Source: DATAAM01 sp036260075
GTDB taxonomy: Bacteria > Actinomycetota > Acidimicrobiia > Acidimicrobiales > JAHWLA01
DNA: 29,671 bases
Assembly: GCA_036260075.1 (NCBI GenBank)
Contig: DATAAM010000183.1
Span: forward strand, 1 to 29,671
Reading direction: 5' to 3'
Shown: piece after piece, positions 1 to 8,622 of the stretch
How the letters are laid out: the number at the start of each line of letters is the position of its first letter
How positions within the stretch are numbered: position 1 is the stretch's first letter
The notes under the pieces: model-generated
The model's input: the letters and a program-made list of their open reading frames with translations, nothing else
Databases searched by the model: none
What the model was told of the DNA's origin: nothing
Translations under genes and position numbers: made by a program

Positions 1-1
1 G

Positions 2-3000
2 GAGCAGTGGGACAACGCCGGGATCTTAGACATGGTCCACAACTGGAACGTCTCCCAGTGGTGGGAGGACCACGGGATCATGCTGATGGCGTTCGACGAG
101 AACGACAACAGCCAGTACCGCCACTACCACTCGGCCAACCAGCCCGGCGCCGGGCCGCACCTCGTCACCGACTGGTGGGGCCTGCCCAACACGCCGGACA
201 ACCTCTCGCCCGGCGACGCGTCCCACACCTCGCCCCCGTGGCTGTCGGCGAGGTACACGCACTCCGACGAGCAGACCGGCGGCAACCTGTGGTTCAACGT
301 CTACAACAGTGGTGGCGCCTACCTCTTCCAGTCGCCCGGGCACGGCGTCTGCCACGGGTGCAACGCGAGCTATCAGCCTTCCAGCCTGGCCGACGGCCGG
401 TACCAGTGGGACGTGATCGCCTCAGACGCCGCGGGAGCGGGCAGCCCAACGTCGGGCCGGATGTGGTTCACGCTCGACCGGCCACCGAACCTGCCCGACC
501 AGCTGTCGCCGGCCACCGGCGTCGTGGGGAAGGCGCCGCCCACGCTGTCCGCCCGGTACAACCACGTCGACCCGGGCAACTCCTCGGGCCAGATCGTCTT
601 CAAGCTCATGAATGCCGCCGACACAGTGCTCTCGGAGGCGTACAGCTCCTCGGTCTGCAAGGGATGCACGGCCACACACACGCCGACAGGTTTGCCCGAC
701 GGCCTGTACAAGTGGCAGGCGGTCGCCTACGACGGGGGCGGGACCGGCAACCCAAATGCCTTCTCCTCGGCCACCACCCCGCGCACCTTCCGTGTCGACA
801 GCGTCGCTCCGCCCGCGCCGGACGTGTCGAGCAGCTCGCATCCGTTCGGCGACATCTGGTACTCCGGACGCAGATTCCAGGCATCGTGGCCTCTTCCCTC
901 GGACGCCAGCGGCATCGCCGGTTACAGCGTGGTCGTGGACCAGAACCCGGCCACCACGCCGTCCGAGAGCGTCAACCACAGTGACCGGACGTACTCGACA
1001 CCTACCGACCTTTCCGACGGGCAGCACCACGCGCACGTCCGTGCGGTCGACAACGCCGGCAACTGGAGCCAGCCGAGGCATTTCGGGTTCAAGGTCGACG
1101 GCTCGACGCCCGGCGCCCCGTCGATCACGGTCACGGGCGACCCGGACACGACGACGTCGTACCCGGACCCCGCGGCCTGGATCCCGTTCGACGACCTGCG
1201 CTTTGCATGGTCAGGCGGGAACACTGCGTCGGGGACTGGCGGCTGGTCCTTCCACCTCGACCAGCAGAGCTCGTCGACTCCCGATGACACCCCGGAGGGA
1301 ACGCTGAACTGGCAGCCCTTCCCCAACCTCACCGACGGCGAGCACACACTCCACGTCAAGCAGAAGAACAACGCGGGGACGTGGGGGAGTTCGGCGCATC
1401 GGACGGTGAGGATCGACGCCACCCCGCCACTCGCCCCGACGGTGTCGTCCACGACGCATGCCGAGACCAACCGCTGGTACTCCAACGCGAACGCGTCGGC
1501 GATTTGGTCCGCCGCCGACCTCGCACCCATCGACGGCTACTCGTGGGTGCTCGACCAATCGCCCGACACCGTTCCGGACGAGGCCTCCGAGGGGACCGAC
1601 ACGTCCGCGAGTCGGAGTGGACTCGAGGATGGAGTCCATTACCTCCACGTGCGTGCCCGCAACGGGGCAGGCCTGTGGGGGGCAACCACGCACTTCCCGA
1701 TCCGGGTCGACGCCGTCGTCGAGGCATCCTCGATCTCCTCCTCGTCGCACCCCTCGCAGACGTCCTGGTCCGTCTACGACGACGTCGACCTCGCCTGGTC
1801 GGCACCGGCACAGAGCCAGTCGGGCGTCCTTGGTTGGTCCTACTCGTTCAACGGCACCGATCCCGACTGCGTGTCCGAGGGGCCCTCGACGACAAGGTCC
1901 TATGCCGACATGCCTGACGGCACCTACGTGTTCAGGCTCCGCGCCCTCGACGGACTCGAGCGTTGCAGCGCCGTCACGTCCTACACCGTGAACATCGACA
2001 CGTCCGCTCCGACGATCGCGTCCACCTCCTCGCCCACGCATCCCCTTGAGAAGGCGTTCTACGACAACGCCGATGCGGAGGTCAGGTGGGCGGCCTCTGA
2101 CACGGCGCCGATCAACGGCTACTCGTGGGCGATCGATCGGACTCCGAACACCACGCCCGACACCGTTTCGGAGGGGATGGCCACCGTCGCGACGACCTCG
2201 GGACTCTCCGACGGAGAGTGGGTCTTCCACCTGAGGGCCCGCAACGCCACCGGGACGTGGGGCCCGGCCGTGCACCGCACCGTTCGGATCGACACAACCG
2301 CACCGGGCTCACCCCCGGTCACCTCCTCTTCGCATCCCTCGTCGACGACTTGGTACCGGAACGACGAGCCGTCGTTCGGATTCGCCACCGTTGACGACTC
2401 CGAAGTCGACGGCTACAGCTACGTCCTCGACCAGTCGCCGTCCACGGTCCCGGACACCACGTCGGAAGGCACCACCACGACGACGCAGTACACGGACCTC
2501 GCCGACGGCGTGCACACCTTCCACGTACGAGCCCGCAACCGGCTGGGCATGTGGGGTGAACCCTCGCACTACACCGTGCGCATCGACACCCTGAACGGGG
2601 CGCCGACCGTAACGTCGCCCACGCATCCGGACCCGTCAGCGTGGTACTCCACAGGCACTCCCGAGCTGCAATGGTCAGGGACCTACCCGTCAGGCGTCGT
2701 CGGGTGGTCGTACACGCTCGACCAGAGCCCTGTCACCGTCCCCGACACGACCTCCGAGGGCACTGGCACGACGAAGGGCTACGCAGGCCTCGCCGCCGGC
2801 ACGCACTACTTCCACCTGGTCGCGCTGACCGAGGCGGGCCCGACGGAGGCGGCCCACTTCCCCGTCCGGGTCGACACCTCGGCGCCTCCGGCCCCGCCGG
2901 TGTCGTCGACGACGCATCCATCCACGACGACCTGGTACCCGAACGCCAGCGGAACGGCGTCGTTCGCGACCATGGACACGGCACCGGTGAACGGCTACTC

Positions 3001-6000
3001 GGTGGTGGTCGATCGCAGTCCCGACACGACGCCGGCCACGATGGCGAGCACCACGAGCGCCACGGTCGACTTCACCCTCCCTGACGACGTCAACTACCTC
3101 CACGTCCGAGCCCGCAATGCCGCAGGTCTGTGGGGTCCGACGACCCACTTCGCAGTGCGTGTCGACACAACTGCACCCGACGTCCCGGGCGTCTCGTCGT
3201 CCACGCATCCTTCGCAGACGACGTGGTACCCGAACGACGACCCGAGCTTCGACCTCACGGCCACGGACATCTCTGGTGTGGCGGGCTTCTCCTACGTGCT
3301 CGACGACATGGCGGTTACGGACCCCGACACCACCTCGGAAGGCTCCGAAACGCGGATCGCCTTCTCGGACCTGCCCGACAAGCCGCAGTACCTCCACGTC
3401 CGGGTGCGCAACGGTGCCGGATTGTGGAGCGGCACGGAGCACTTCGAGGTCCGCATCGACGACACCGCACCTGCGGCCCCGACGATGTCCTCCCCGACGC
3501 ACCCGAGCCAGACGGCGTGGTCCATGTCGGCCGACGCCACCGTCCGCTTCCCCGCCGCCGACACCGCACCGGTCGACGGCTACTCCTGGATGGTCGACCA
3601 GTCACCCTCCACCACTCCAGACGACGTCTCCGAGGGCACCGACAGCTTCGCCACGGTCACACCGGGCGAGGGCATCTACTACCTGCACGCCAGGGTTCGG
3701 AACGCCTCCGGCCTCTGGGGCAGGCCCAGCCACTACGCGCTGAAGACCGACGCCGTCGCCGCGGCTCCGTCGCTGGCGTCCTCCAGCCACCCTGATCAGA
3801 CGACGTGGTATCCGAGCCGCACGGTGGCGATGGGCTGGACCGCCTCGGAGGAGTCGGGGATCGCCGGTTACGCCGTGAGCGTCACGCCGAACGTGGCGAG
3901 CGATCCGGGCACCGTCGTCAACGCCAGCGGGACGTCGACGCAGCTCGAATTGGTGGAGGACCGAGTGTGGGTCGTCAACATGCGTTCGAAGACGAATTCG
4001 GGCGCTTGGTCGTTGCCGACCGCGTATGTGTTGAACGTCGACGCCGACCCACCGGCTACGCCGGTCGCGTCGTCCACATCCCACCCCGATCCCTCCCGTT
4101 GGTACCCCAACAACGACGCCGACTTCGTCTTCTCCACGAGCGACATCTCGGGGATCGACGGCTACTCGATCGTGGCCGACCAGAGCGCGACCACCGAGCC
4201 CGACGACATGGTCGACACGAGGTCCACCTCTCACCACGTCGCGGATCTTCCCGACGGCGCGCACACGCTCCACGTGAAGGCGAGGAACGCGGCAGGCGTG
4301 TGGAGCGCCACGCGCCACATCAGGATCCTTGTCGACACAACGCCGCCAACCGTGGTGACGAGCTGGACGAGCCCGGACTCGGCCGACGTCGGGGAAACCG
4401 TCGCAATGGCTGCAGACTGGGACGCGTCGGCGAGCCCGGTGCGTGGCCTGTTCTGCAAGTCGGAGGAATTCAACGGGTCCACGTGCAGTGCCGGGGAATG
4501 GACGCCGGCCACCCCCGCAACGGGCGAGAGCCCCTCCGTCGCGACCTATACCACGACGGCCAACGACGTCGGCCAGCAGACGTACTACGCCATTATGTGT
4601 GACGAGGCGGGCCTGTGCTCCGAACCACGGGCTGGTGGCTTTCTCGTCGTCCCGCCGGGAGGCGAACACGACGGCGATGTCGTGGTGGCCGCCGGCTACA
4701 CACGCGGGAAGCGCGACGAGCTCGACTACTTCCCCGACAAGTGGAGGCCTAACTGGGAGCCGAAGCGCTGGTTCTACGAGGAGGGCTTCCCGGCAAAGGC
4801 GAAGGGACCTGTCGAAGCGGCTCTCAACGATTGGCAGGGATTGACGGGCAATCGGGTCGGCCTCCGGTTCACGCTCGACAAATCCCGCTTAGCGGCACAC
4901 GGCTGGGACTCAGACGATGTTGAGGAGACCTGCAACGACTTCAAGGAGGGTAAGTACGATCATCTCCCGGAGACATCCGGGCTCACCCCGAACGCCGACC
5001 GGCATTTCCCGAACGTCGTCGCTTGGAAAAACATCTCGGCGCTCGGCAGGGTCCAGCACTGCATTGACAGCACCGGGCTCGACGACGGACTGATCGTCGG
5101 CGTCGTCATGATCTTGGACGAGAAGCCGCCCGATAGTACCCGTTGGTGGTACCCGGCCGACGGGGAACTTGCGCAGTCACATCAGTACTCGATTCGTGCG
5201 GCAGCACAGCACGAGGCGGGCCACTGGTTCGGCTTCTACGGCTTATACAAGGACGGACACTTCAATCCGAGTGACGAAGAGGTGTGCGGCGGAACGCATG
5301 AGACGCACAGCACTATGTGCTCCCCGCTGCCACCCGAGACACATTTCATGGAGAGCCTCCACCACGAGGACATCCGTGCATTCCGCAAGGGTTACGAGAG
5401 GGGCTACTGGCTTGTGGCCTCCGACGGCGGCGTGTTCTCGTTCGGCGACGCCAGGTTCCACGGCTCGATGGGCTGCTGTCCGTTGAACTCGCCGATGGTG
5501 GGCATGGCAGAGCACCCCTCTCACGAGGGCTACTACACCGTTGCCGCCGACGGTGGCATCTTCACGTTCCCGCCGAATAATCCCAGGGTGAAGTTCTACG
5601 GCTCGATGGGCGGGACGCGCCTCAACAAGCCGATCATCGGGATGGCCGTCCATCCGACCGGCCTCGGGTACTGGCTCGTAGCCGCTGATGGTGGGATCTT
5701 CACCTTCCCGGACAAGACATCGACAGTGAAGTTCTATGGCTCCACCGGTGGCCAGCACATCGGAACGACCATCGTCGGCATGGCGCCGACTCCCGACGGA
5801 AACGGCTACTGGCTCGTTGGGGCCAACGGAAGGGTGTTCGCCTTCGGTGACGCCGTGAAGAAGGGTGACCTCGTCGGCAAAGCGGACACGGCGACAGTCG
5901 TCGGTATTGCTCCCACGCAGAGCGGAGGCGGTTACTGGATCGCCGAGGCCAATGGCAACGTGTGGAACTTCGGCAACGCCGCAGACTGGGGAGACGCGTT

Positions 6001-6205
6001 AGGGCAGTACGTGCACAACCGTTTCGTCGCCATCTCACCGACGAGAAGTGGCCGCGGGTACCTGCTCTTCGGGAACTGGCACCCACCCGGCGAGCGTCCC
6101 AGGACGGTGATCCGCCGTTTCGGGGACGCGCCCTACTTCGGCAGGGTCATCGGTGATATCAATCTTCCAATCGTCGGCGGGGTTAGTAGGGGGTGGGACG
6201 GCTGA
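2..6205 (+). CDS. Giant secreted repeat protein with metzincin-like domain and propeller-like C-terminus (5'-partial)
   Basis: The reading frame is open from base 2, so the true start and any signal peptide lie upstream; the ATG at 32 is internal. Visible order: two modules each with a CxGC pair (VCHGC near 349, VCKGC near 654); twelve Ig/Fn3-like repeats of about 98 residues (about 811-4350); a linker with several cysteines; a protease-like domain (about 4670-5400) with HEAGHWFG at 5210 and a Met-turn-like HSTMC near 5308; then about six short repeats headed by GYWLVASDGG-type motifs (5399 to the end). The repeats suggest a cell-surface or secreted adhesive or matrix protein. The HExxHxxG core resembles metzincin peptidases, but the third histidine expected three residues after the glycine is Gly, so zinc binding or activity is uncertain. 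The stop overlaps the ATG of the next gene (TGATG), implying coupled translation. Protein family and substrate are not identified. Confidence 0.9.
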   Translation, partial: EQWDNAGILDMVHNWNVSQWWEDHGIMLMAFDENDNSQYRHYHSANQPGAGPHLVTDWWGLPNTPDNLSPGDASHTSPPWLSARYTHSDEQTGGNLWFNVYNSGGAYLFQSPGHGVCHGCNASYQPSSLADGRYQWDVIASDAAGAGSPTSGRMWFTLDRPPNLPDQLSPATGVVGKAPPTLSARYNHVDPGNSSGQIVFKLMNAADTVLSEAYSSSVCKGCTATHTPTGLPDGLYKWQAVAYDGGGTGNPNAFSSATTPRTFRVDSVAPPAPDVSSSSHPFGDIWYSGRRFQASWPLPSDASGIAGYSVVVDQNPATTPSESVNHSDRTYSTPTDLSDGQHHAHVRAVDNAGNWSQPRHFGFKVDGSTPGAPSITVTGDPDTTTSYPDPAAWIPFDDLRFAWSGGNTASGTGGWSFHLDQQSSSTPDDTPEGTLNWQPFPNLTDGEHTLHVKQKNNAGTWGSSAHRTVRIDATPPLAPTVSSTTHAETNRWYSNANASAIWSAADLAPIDGYSWVLDQSPDTVPDEASEGTDTSASRSGLEDGVHYLHVRARNGAGLWGATTHFPIRVDAVVEASSISSSSHPSQTSWSVYDDVDLAWSAPAQSQSGVLGWSYSFNGTDPDCVSEGPSTTRSYADMPDGTYVFRLRALDGLERCSAVTSYTVNIDTSAPTIASTSSPTHPLEKAFYDNADAEVRWAASDTAPINGYSWAIDRTPNTTPDTVSEGMATVATTSGLSDGEWVFHLRARNATGTWGPAVHRTVRIDTTAPGSPPVTSSSHPSSTTWYRNDEPSFGFATVDDSEVDGYSYVLDQSPSTVPDTTSEGTTTTTQYTDLADGVHTFHVRARNRLGMWGEPSHYTVRIDTLNGAPTVTSPTHPDPSAWYSTGTPELQWSGTYPSGVVGWSYTLDQSPVTVPDTTSEGTGTTKGYAGLAAGTHYFHLVALTEAGPTEAAHFPVRVDTSAPPAPPVSSTTHPSTTTWYPNASGTASFATMDTAPVNGYSVVVDRSPDTTPATMASTTSATVDFTLPDDVNYLHVRARNAAGLWGPTTHFAVRVDTTAPDVPGVSSSTHPSQTTWYPNDDPSFDLTATDISGVAGFSYVLDDMAVTDPDTTSEGSETRIAFSDLPDKPQYLHVRVRNGAGLWSGTEHFEVRIDDTAPAAPTMSSPTHPSQTAWSMSADATVRFPAADTAPVDGYSWMVDQSPSTTPDDVSEGTDSFATVTPGEGIYYLHARVRNASGLWGRPSHYALKTDAVAAAPSLASSSHPDQTTWYPSRTVAMGWTASEESGIAGYAVSVTPNVASDPGTVVNASGTSTQLELVEDRVWVVNMRSKTNSGAWSLPTAYVLNVDADPPATPVASSTSHPDPSRWYPNNDADFVFSTSDISGIDGYSIVADQSATTEPDDMVDTRSTSHHVADLPDGAHTLHVKARNAAGVWSATRHIRILVDTTPPTVVTSWTSPDSADVGETVAMAADWDASASPVRGLFCKSEEFNGSTCSAGEWTPATPATGESPSVATYTTTANDVGQQTYYAIMCDEAGLCSEPRAGGFLVVPPGGEHDGDVVVAAGYTRGKRDELDYFPDKWRPNWEPKRWFYEEGFPAKAKGPVEAALNDWQGLTGNRVGLRFTLDKSRLAAHGWDSDDVEETCNDFKEGKYDHLPETSGLTPNADRHFPNVVAWKNISALGRVQHCIDSTGLDDGLIVGVVMILDEKPPDSTRWWYPADGELAQSHQYSIRAAAQHEAGHWFGFYGLYKDGHFNPSDEEVCGGTHETHSTMCSPLPPETHFMESLHHEDIRAFRKGYERGYWLVASDGGVFSFGDARFHGSMGCCPLNSPMVGMAEHPSHEGYYTVAADGGIFTFPPNNPRVKFYGSMGGTRLNKPIIGMAVHPTGLGYWLVAADGGIFTFPDKTSTVKFYGSTGGQHIGTTIVGMAPTPDGNGYWLVGANGRVFAFGDAVKKGDLVGKADTATVVGIAPTQSGGGYWIAEANGNVWNFGNAADWGDALGQYVHNRFVAISPTRSGRGYLLFGNWHPPGERPRTVIRRFGDAPYFGRVIGDINLPIVGGVSRGWDG
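811..4350 (+). repeat. Twelve tandem Ig/Fn3-like protein repeats
   Basis: Twelve in-frame repeats of about 98 codons. Each opens with a pattern like SSTHPSxTTWYxN, continues with SGVxGYSYVLDQSPxTxPD and SEG, and closes with DGxHxFHVRARNxAGxWG and VRIDTTAP. Copies vary at the DNA level, so this is an old protein repeat, not a recent DNA expansion. The repeat type is widespread in bacterial and archaeal surface proteins and probably forms a rigid stalk. Confidence 0.85.
5399..6190 (+). repeat. Propeller-like C-terminal repeats (GYWLVA.DGG type)
   Basis: About six repeats of 40-50 residues with the core GYWLVAxDGGxFxFGDAxFxGS followed by a VGMAxxPxGxGYW linker. The first four are well kept; the last two drift (GYWIAEANG, GYLLFGNW). 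The pattern is typical of secreted actinobacterial proteins, where it is usually C-terminal and thought to fold as a beta-propeller. That fold is inferred, not shown. Confidence 0.75.
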
Positions 6206-7233
6206 TGGACATGGACCGGATTATGGACAGCGTCGAACTGGGGACCGAGGAGAAACGTCGGGTGTGGATCGTCCTCGCCTCCGTCGTCGTACTGGCGCTG
6301 GTGGCAGCAGCGATCGCGGTCGGGCGTGGGTCCGACCGCCCTCTCAGGCTTGCGTCGACGTGTCCGGATGCGGGACCGGTGTCGCCCCTGGACGCTCCCC
6401 AACAACAGACAGCCGACGACGTCGAGAACCTGGTCTGCGTGCAGGTCCCGGACACGACGACCACGTCGACGTCCATCGACCTGACGTCCACGACCGTGGA
6501 CGCGAGTGTCGACACGTCGCTGCCCACCACCACACTTTCCGAATCAAAGGATGGCCTGCGCGTCACTGTGGACGTGAAGCCTCCGGAGTTGAAGACGGCC
6601 GACATCCTGACGCTGCGCATTACGGCGCGCGACAGCGACGGTGGAGAACTGGGGATCAATGTTCATTGGGAACCCGATCGAGGTGGCACCGTCAGAACGC
6701 ACAACGACTGCTACAAGGACCAACCGCGTCCAACCGAGCCGTCCGTGAGAACGAAGGACGCGACGTTCTCCTATCGACAACCAGGCATTGTGCCCATCGC
6801 CGTCACGGTGGATGCGACCTACTGTCCCGAGTGGGAATTGAAGGAGAAAACCGTCAAGGTCCAAGGAAAGGTGACTGTCGGACCGGGACTCGTGCTGTCC
6901 AACGGGCCCCTTCCTCTTGAGCTCAGGGCGAAGGTTCTCGAGGAGGACACCACCGCCTCGACAACGGCGATCGGCGTTTGGGCCACCGAGCGTGACGGGT
7001 TCATCCACACCGTCGAGGTCGATTGGGGGGACGGCTCTGCTCCAGAGGTCGTCGCGACGCCTTTGGCCCAGTGCGTCGACCCGATCACCACGTGGCCGGG
7101 CCCGGCACGGTTCGATCGGGTTCTTCTTCACGACTACCCGGTCGGGGGACACGTCGCCCGAGTGACCGTCAAGTCCAGCGGTTGCAAGGGCTTGGACGAA
7201 GAGACCAAGACAGTCGAGGTTCCTATCCCATAG
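6205..7233 (+). CDS. Membrane-anchored extracellular protein of unknown function
   Basis: I do not recognise this family. The 342-residue product has a short charged N-terminus (EEKRR), one strong hydrophobic segment at about residues 20-40 (signal anchor), a Thr/Ser-rich linker at about 85-110, and beta-rich outer domains with scattered cysteines. Two stretches read like Ig/PKD-type domains (ending VDATYCPEWELKEKTVKV and VTVKSSGCKGLDEETKTVEV). I chose the ATG at 6205 because it overlaps the upstream stop as TGATG and follows a G-rich AGGGGG stretch; the GTG at 6193 and ATG at 6211 are alternatives. Coupling suggests it is made in step with the giant repeat protein, perhaps as its membrane partner. 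That partnership is inference. Confidence 0.8.
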   Translation: MDMDRIMDSVELGTEEKRRVWIVLASVVVLALVAAAIAVGRGSDRPLRLASTCPDAGPVSPLDAPQQQTADDVENLVCVQVPDTTTTSTSIDLTSTTVDASVDTSLPTTTLSESKDGLRVTVDVKPPELKTADILTLRITARDSDGGELGINVHWEPDRGGTVRTHNDCYKDQPRPTEPSVRTKDATFSYRQPGIVPIAVTVDATYCPEWELKEKTVKVQGKVTVGPGLVLSNGPLPLELRAKVLEEDTTASTTAIGVWATERDGFIHTVEVDWGDGSAPEVVATPLAQCVDPITTWPGPARFDRVLLHDYPVGGHVARVTVKSSGCKGLDEETKTVEVPIP

Positions 7234-7407
7234 GAGCACCGAGAAGGTCCGGAGCCGTGGTGGGCGCCCGTTTTGGGGCGACGCGTTGGAGTGGCACCTG
7301 CACAACGTTCGTCGCCATCTCGTCGACGACAAGGGGCCGCGGGCCTTCTCTCGAGTCGGCCGCCTCCTCGGTCTCTCGTCGGCTTCGCACACCCGTCCTG
7401 CGAACCT

Positions 7408-7429
7408 CCACTCCTAACGAAGGGAGTGG
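7408..7429 (+). other. 7-bp hairpin upstream of the ferritin-like gene
   Basis: CCACTCC (7408-7414) pairs exactly with GGAGTGG (7423-7429) across an 8-nt loop. No T-run follows, so it is not a standard intrinsic terminator. Its right arm contains the only good Shine-Dalgarno-like sequence (GGGAG) before the next gene, so it could mask ribosome binding. Short stems like this arise by chance in GC-rich DNA. Confidence 0.3.
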
Positions 7430-7447
7430 CAGGCATGAGGTCGAACT

Positions 7448-8470
7448 ATGGAGCGGCGGCTTTCACACGTCATGATCACACATCGACGCACTCGGGGGAC
7501 GGGGAGGGGACACCGTCGGCAAGTCGTCACCGCGGCTGCACTGAGCGCCGTTTTCGCGGCCACTGGTTGCGAGCCGAGGACTGCACCGAGGCAGCGCGTC
7601 GTTGAGCCGATCCCGACGACTTCCGCGCCGACGCCCACGACCGGCACGCTCTCCACGCCCACGACCGGCCCGTCATCGACCGTGAGGGCGCCCAGGAGGG
7701 CGTCCGCCCCCCGCCCGTCATCGACTTCGAGCGTTCCGACGACGGCGTCGTCGTTGCCGGCCGCTCCGTCGTCGAGCTCAACGACGACGACGCATTATTC
7801 CTATGAGATATGCGAGACGCGCGCGGACAACACGACGTCTTGCGTTCACGTCGTCGACGGGCGCCCGCTTCGGCGGCGTCGGCGGCGCGGGCTTCTGCTT
7901 CCGCTCGGAGACTGCACTGACGGCGATGCCCAGGCCCGAGCCGAGTACGCCTCGGTCGCCTCGTTCGGCGAACTGGCCTTGCGTCTGATGGCCGTCGGCG
8001 CGCCCGTTGCGCTGGTGGAAGCGTGTCATCGGGCCGCTCTCGACGAGATCCGCCATGCCCGTTCTGCCGATCGTCTCGCCGGCCGTGGGCCGAGCCGGTT
8101 CGGCGCCATCCCGAAACTGCTTGGTCGCCGCGTCGGAGGATGGACGCGGTCGCGCCGGAAGCAGCTGCAGCGCATCGCCGTGGAATCGTTCGTCGACGGC
8201 TGGCTGAACGAGAGTGCAGCAGCCGAACGGCTGCGCCGGCGGGCGGACGCCGCTTCGACGGCCGAAGAGCAAGCGATCCTCTTCGCAATGGCGGACGACG
8301 AGGCGGGTCATGCCGAGCTGGCGCGGGCCATCGTCACGTGGTGCCTGGAGGAGGAGCCGACCGCGGTCGGTCGTGCCCTGGCCCCGGTGGTTGCCCAAGT
8401 TGACGGGCACGTCGTTGGGGAGGGACCTCGTCGAGCTGTCGGCAGTTTCGAGCCGGCTCAGCCCTCCTGA
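7448..8470 (+). CDS. Ferritin-like di-iron domain lipoprotein
   Basis: The product is 340 residues. Residues 21-41 look like a lipoprotein signal peptide (Arg-rich n-region, hydrophobic core, FAATGC lipobox with Cys41). Residues 42-115 form a long Ser/Thr/Pro/Ala-rich linker. Residues 160-305 read as a four-helix ferritin-like domain with likely metal ligands Glu166, Glu200 and His203 (DEIRH), Glu255, and Glu285 and His288 (DEAGH). The EYASVASF...AxGAP...DEIRHA pattern matches a family of ferritin-like proteins I know from myxobacteria. A membrane-tethered oxidase, peroxidase or iron-handling role is plausible but unproven. The ATG at 7472 is an alternative start that keeps the signal peptide intact; neither start has a strong ribosome-binding site. 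It points towards the minus-strand operon and is not part of it. Confidence 0.75.
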   Translation: MERRLSHVMITHRRTRGTGRGHRRQVVTAAALSAVFAATGCEPRTAPRQRVVEPIPTTSAPTPTTGTLSTPTTGPSSTVRAPRRASAPRPSSTSSVPTTASSLPAAPSSSSTTTTHYSYEICETRADNTTSCVHVVDGRPLRRRRRRGLLLPLGDCTDGDAQARAEYASVASFGELALRLMAVGAPVALVEACHRAALDEIRHARSADRLAGRGPSRFGAIPKLLGRRVGGWTRSRRKQLQRIAVESFVDGWLNESAAAERLRRRADAASTAEEQAILFAMADDEAGHAELARAIVTWCLEEEPTAVGRALAPVVAQVDGHVVGEGPRRAVGSFEPAQPS

Positions 8471-8622
8471 GCGAACGGCGGCGAGACCGAGCGGGCGTCC
8501 GACCGACATGACCGGCAGAGCCCGTTGCCTGGCGGCCCGTCATCGTCTCGGTCGCTGCATGTCTGGGCGTATCCGATGCCGCCAGCGCGTCGCAATGTCC
8601 TTGTAAGCGCCCTTGACACCGA

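Noticed and set aside
811..4350. CRISPR array or DNA satellite in the repeat region
   Set aside because: The repeats are about 295 bp, in frame, divergent in DNA and conserved as protein; there are no short identical repeats with spacers.
7435..7605. Alternative frame starting at the ATG at 7435 with a good GGGAG upstream
   Set aside because: The product has no signal peptide or recognisable pattern and overlaps the lipoprotein signal of the ferritin-like gene; I could not support a frameshift either.
8471..8622. Bidirectional terminator between the convergent genes
   Set aside because: I found no strong stem followed by a T-run in this gap.
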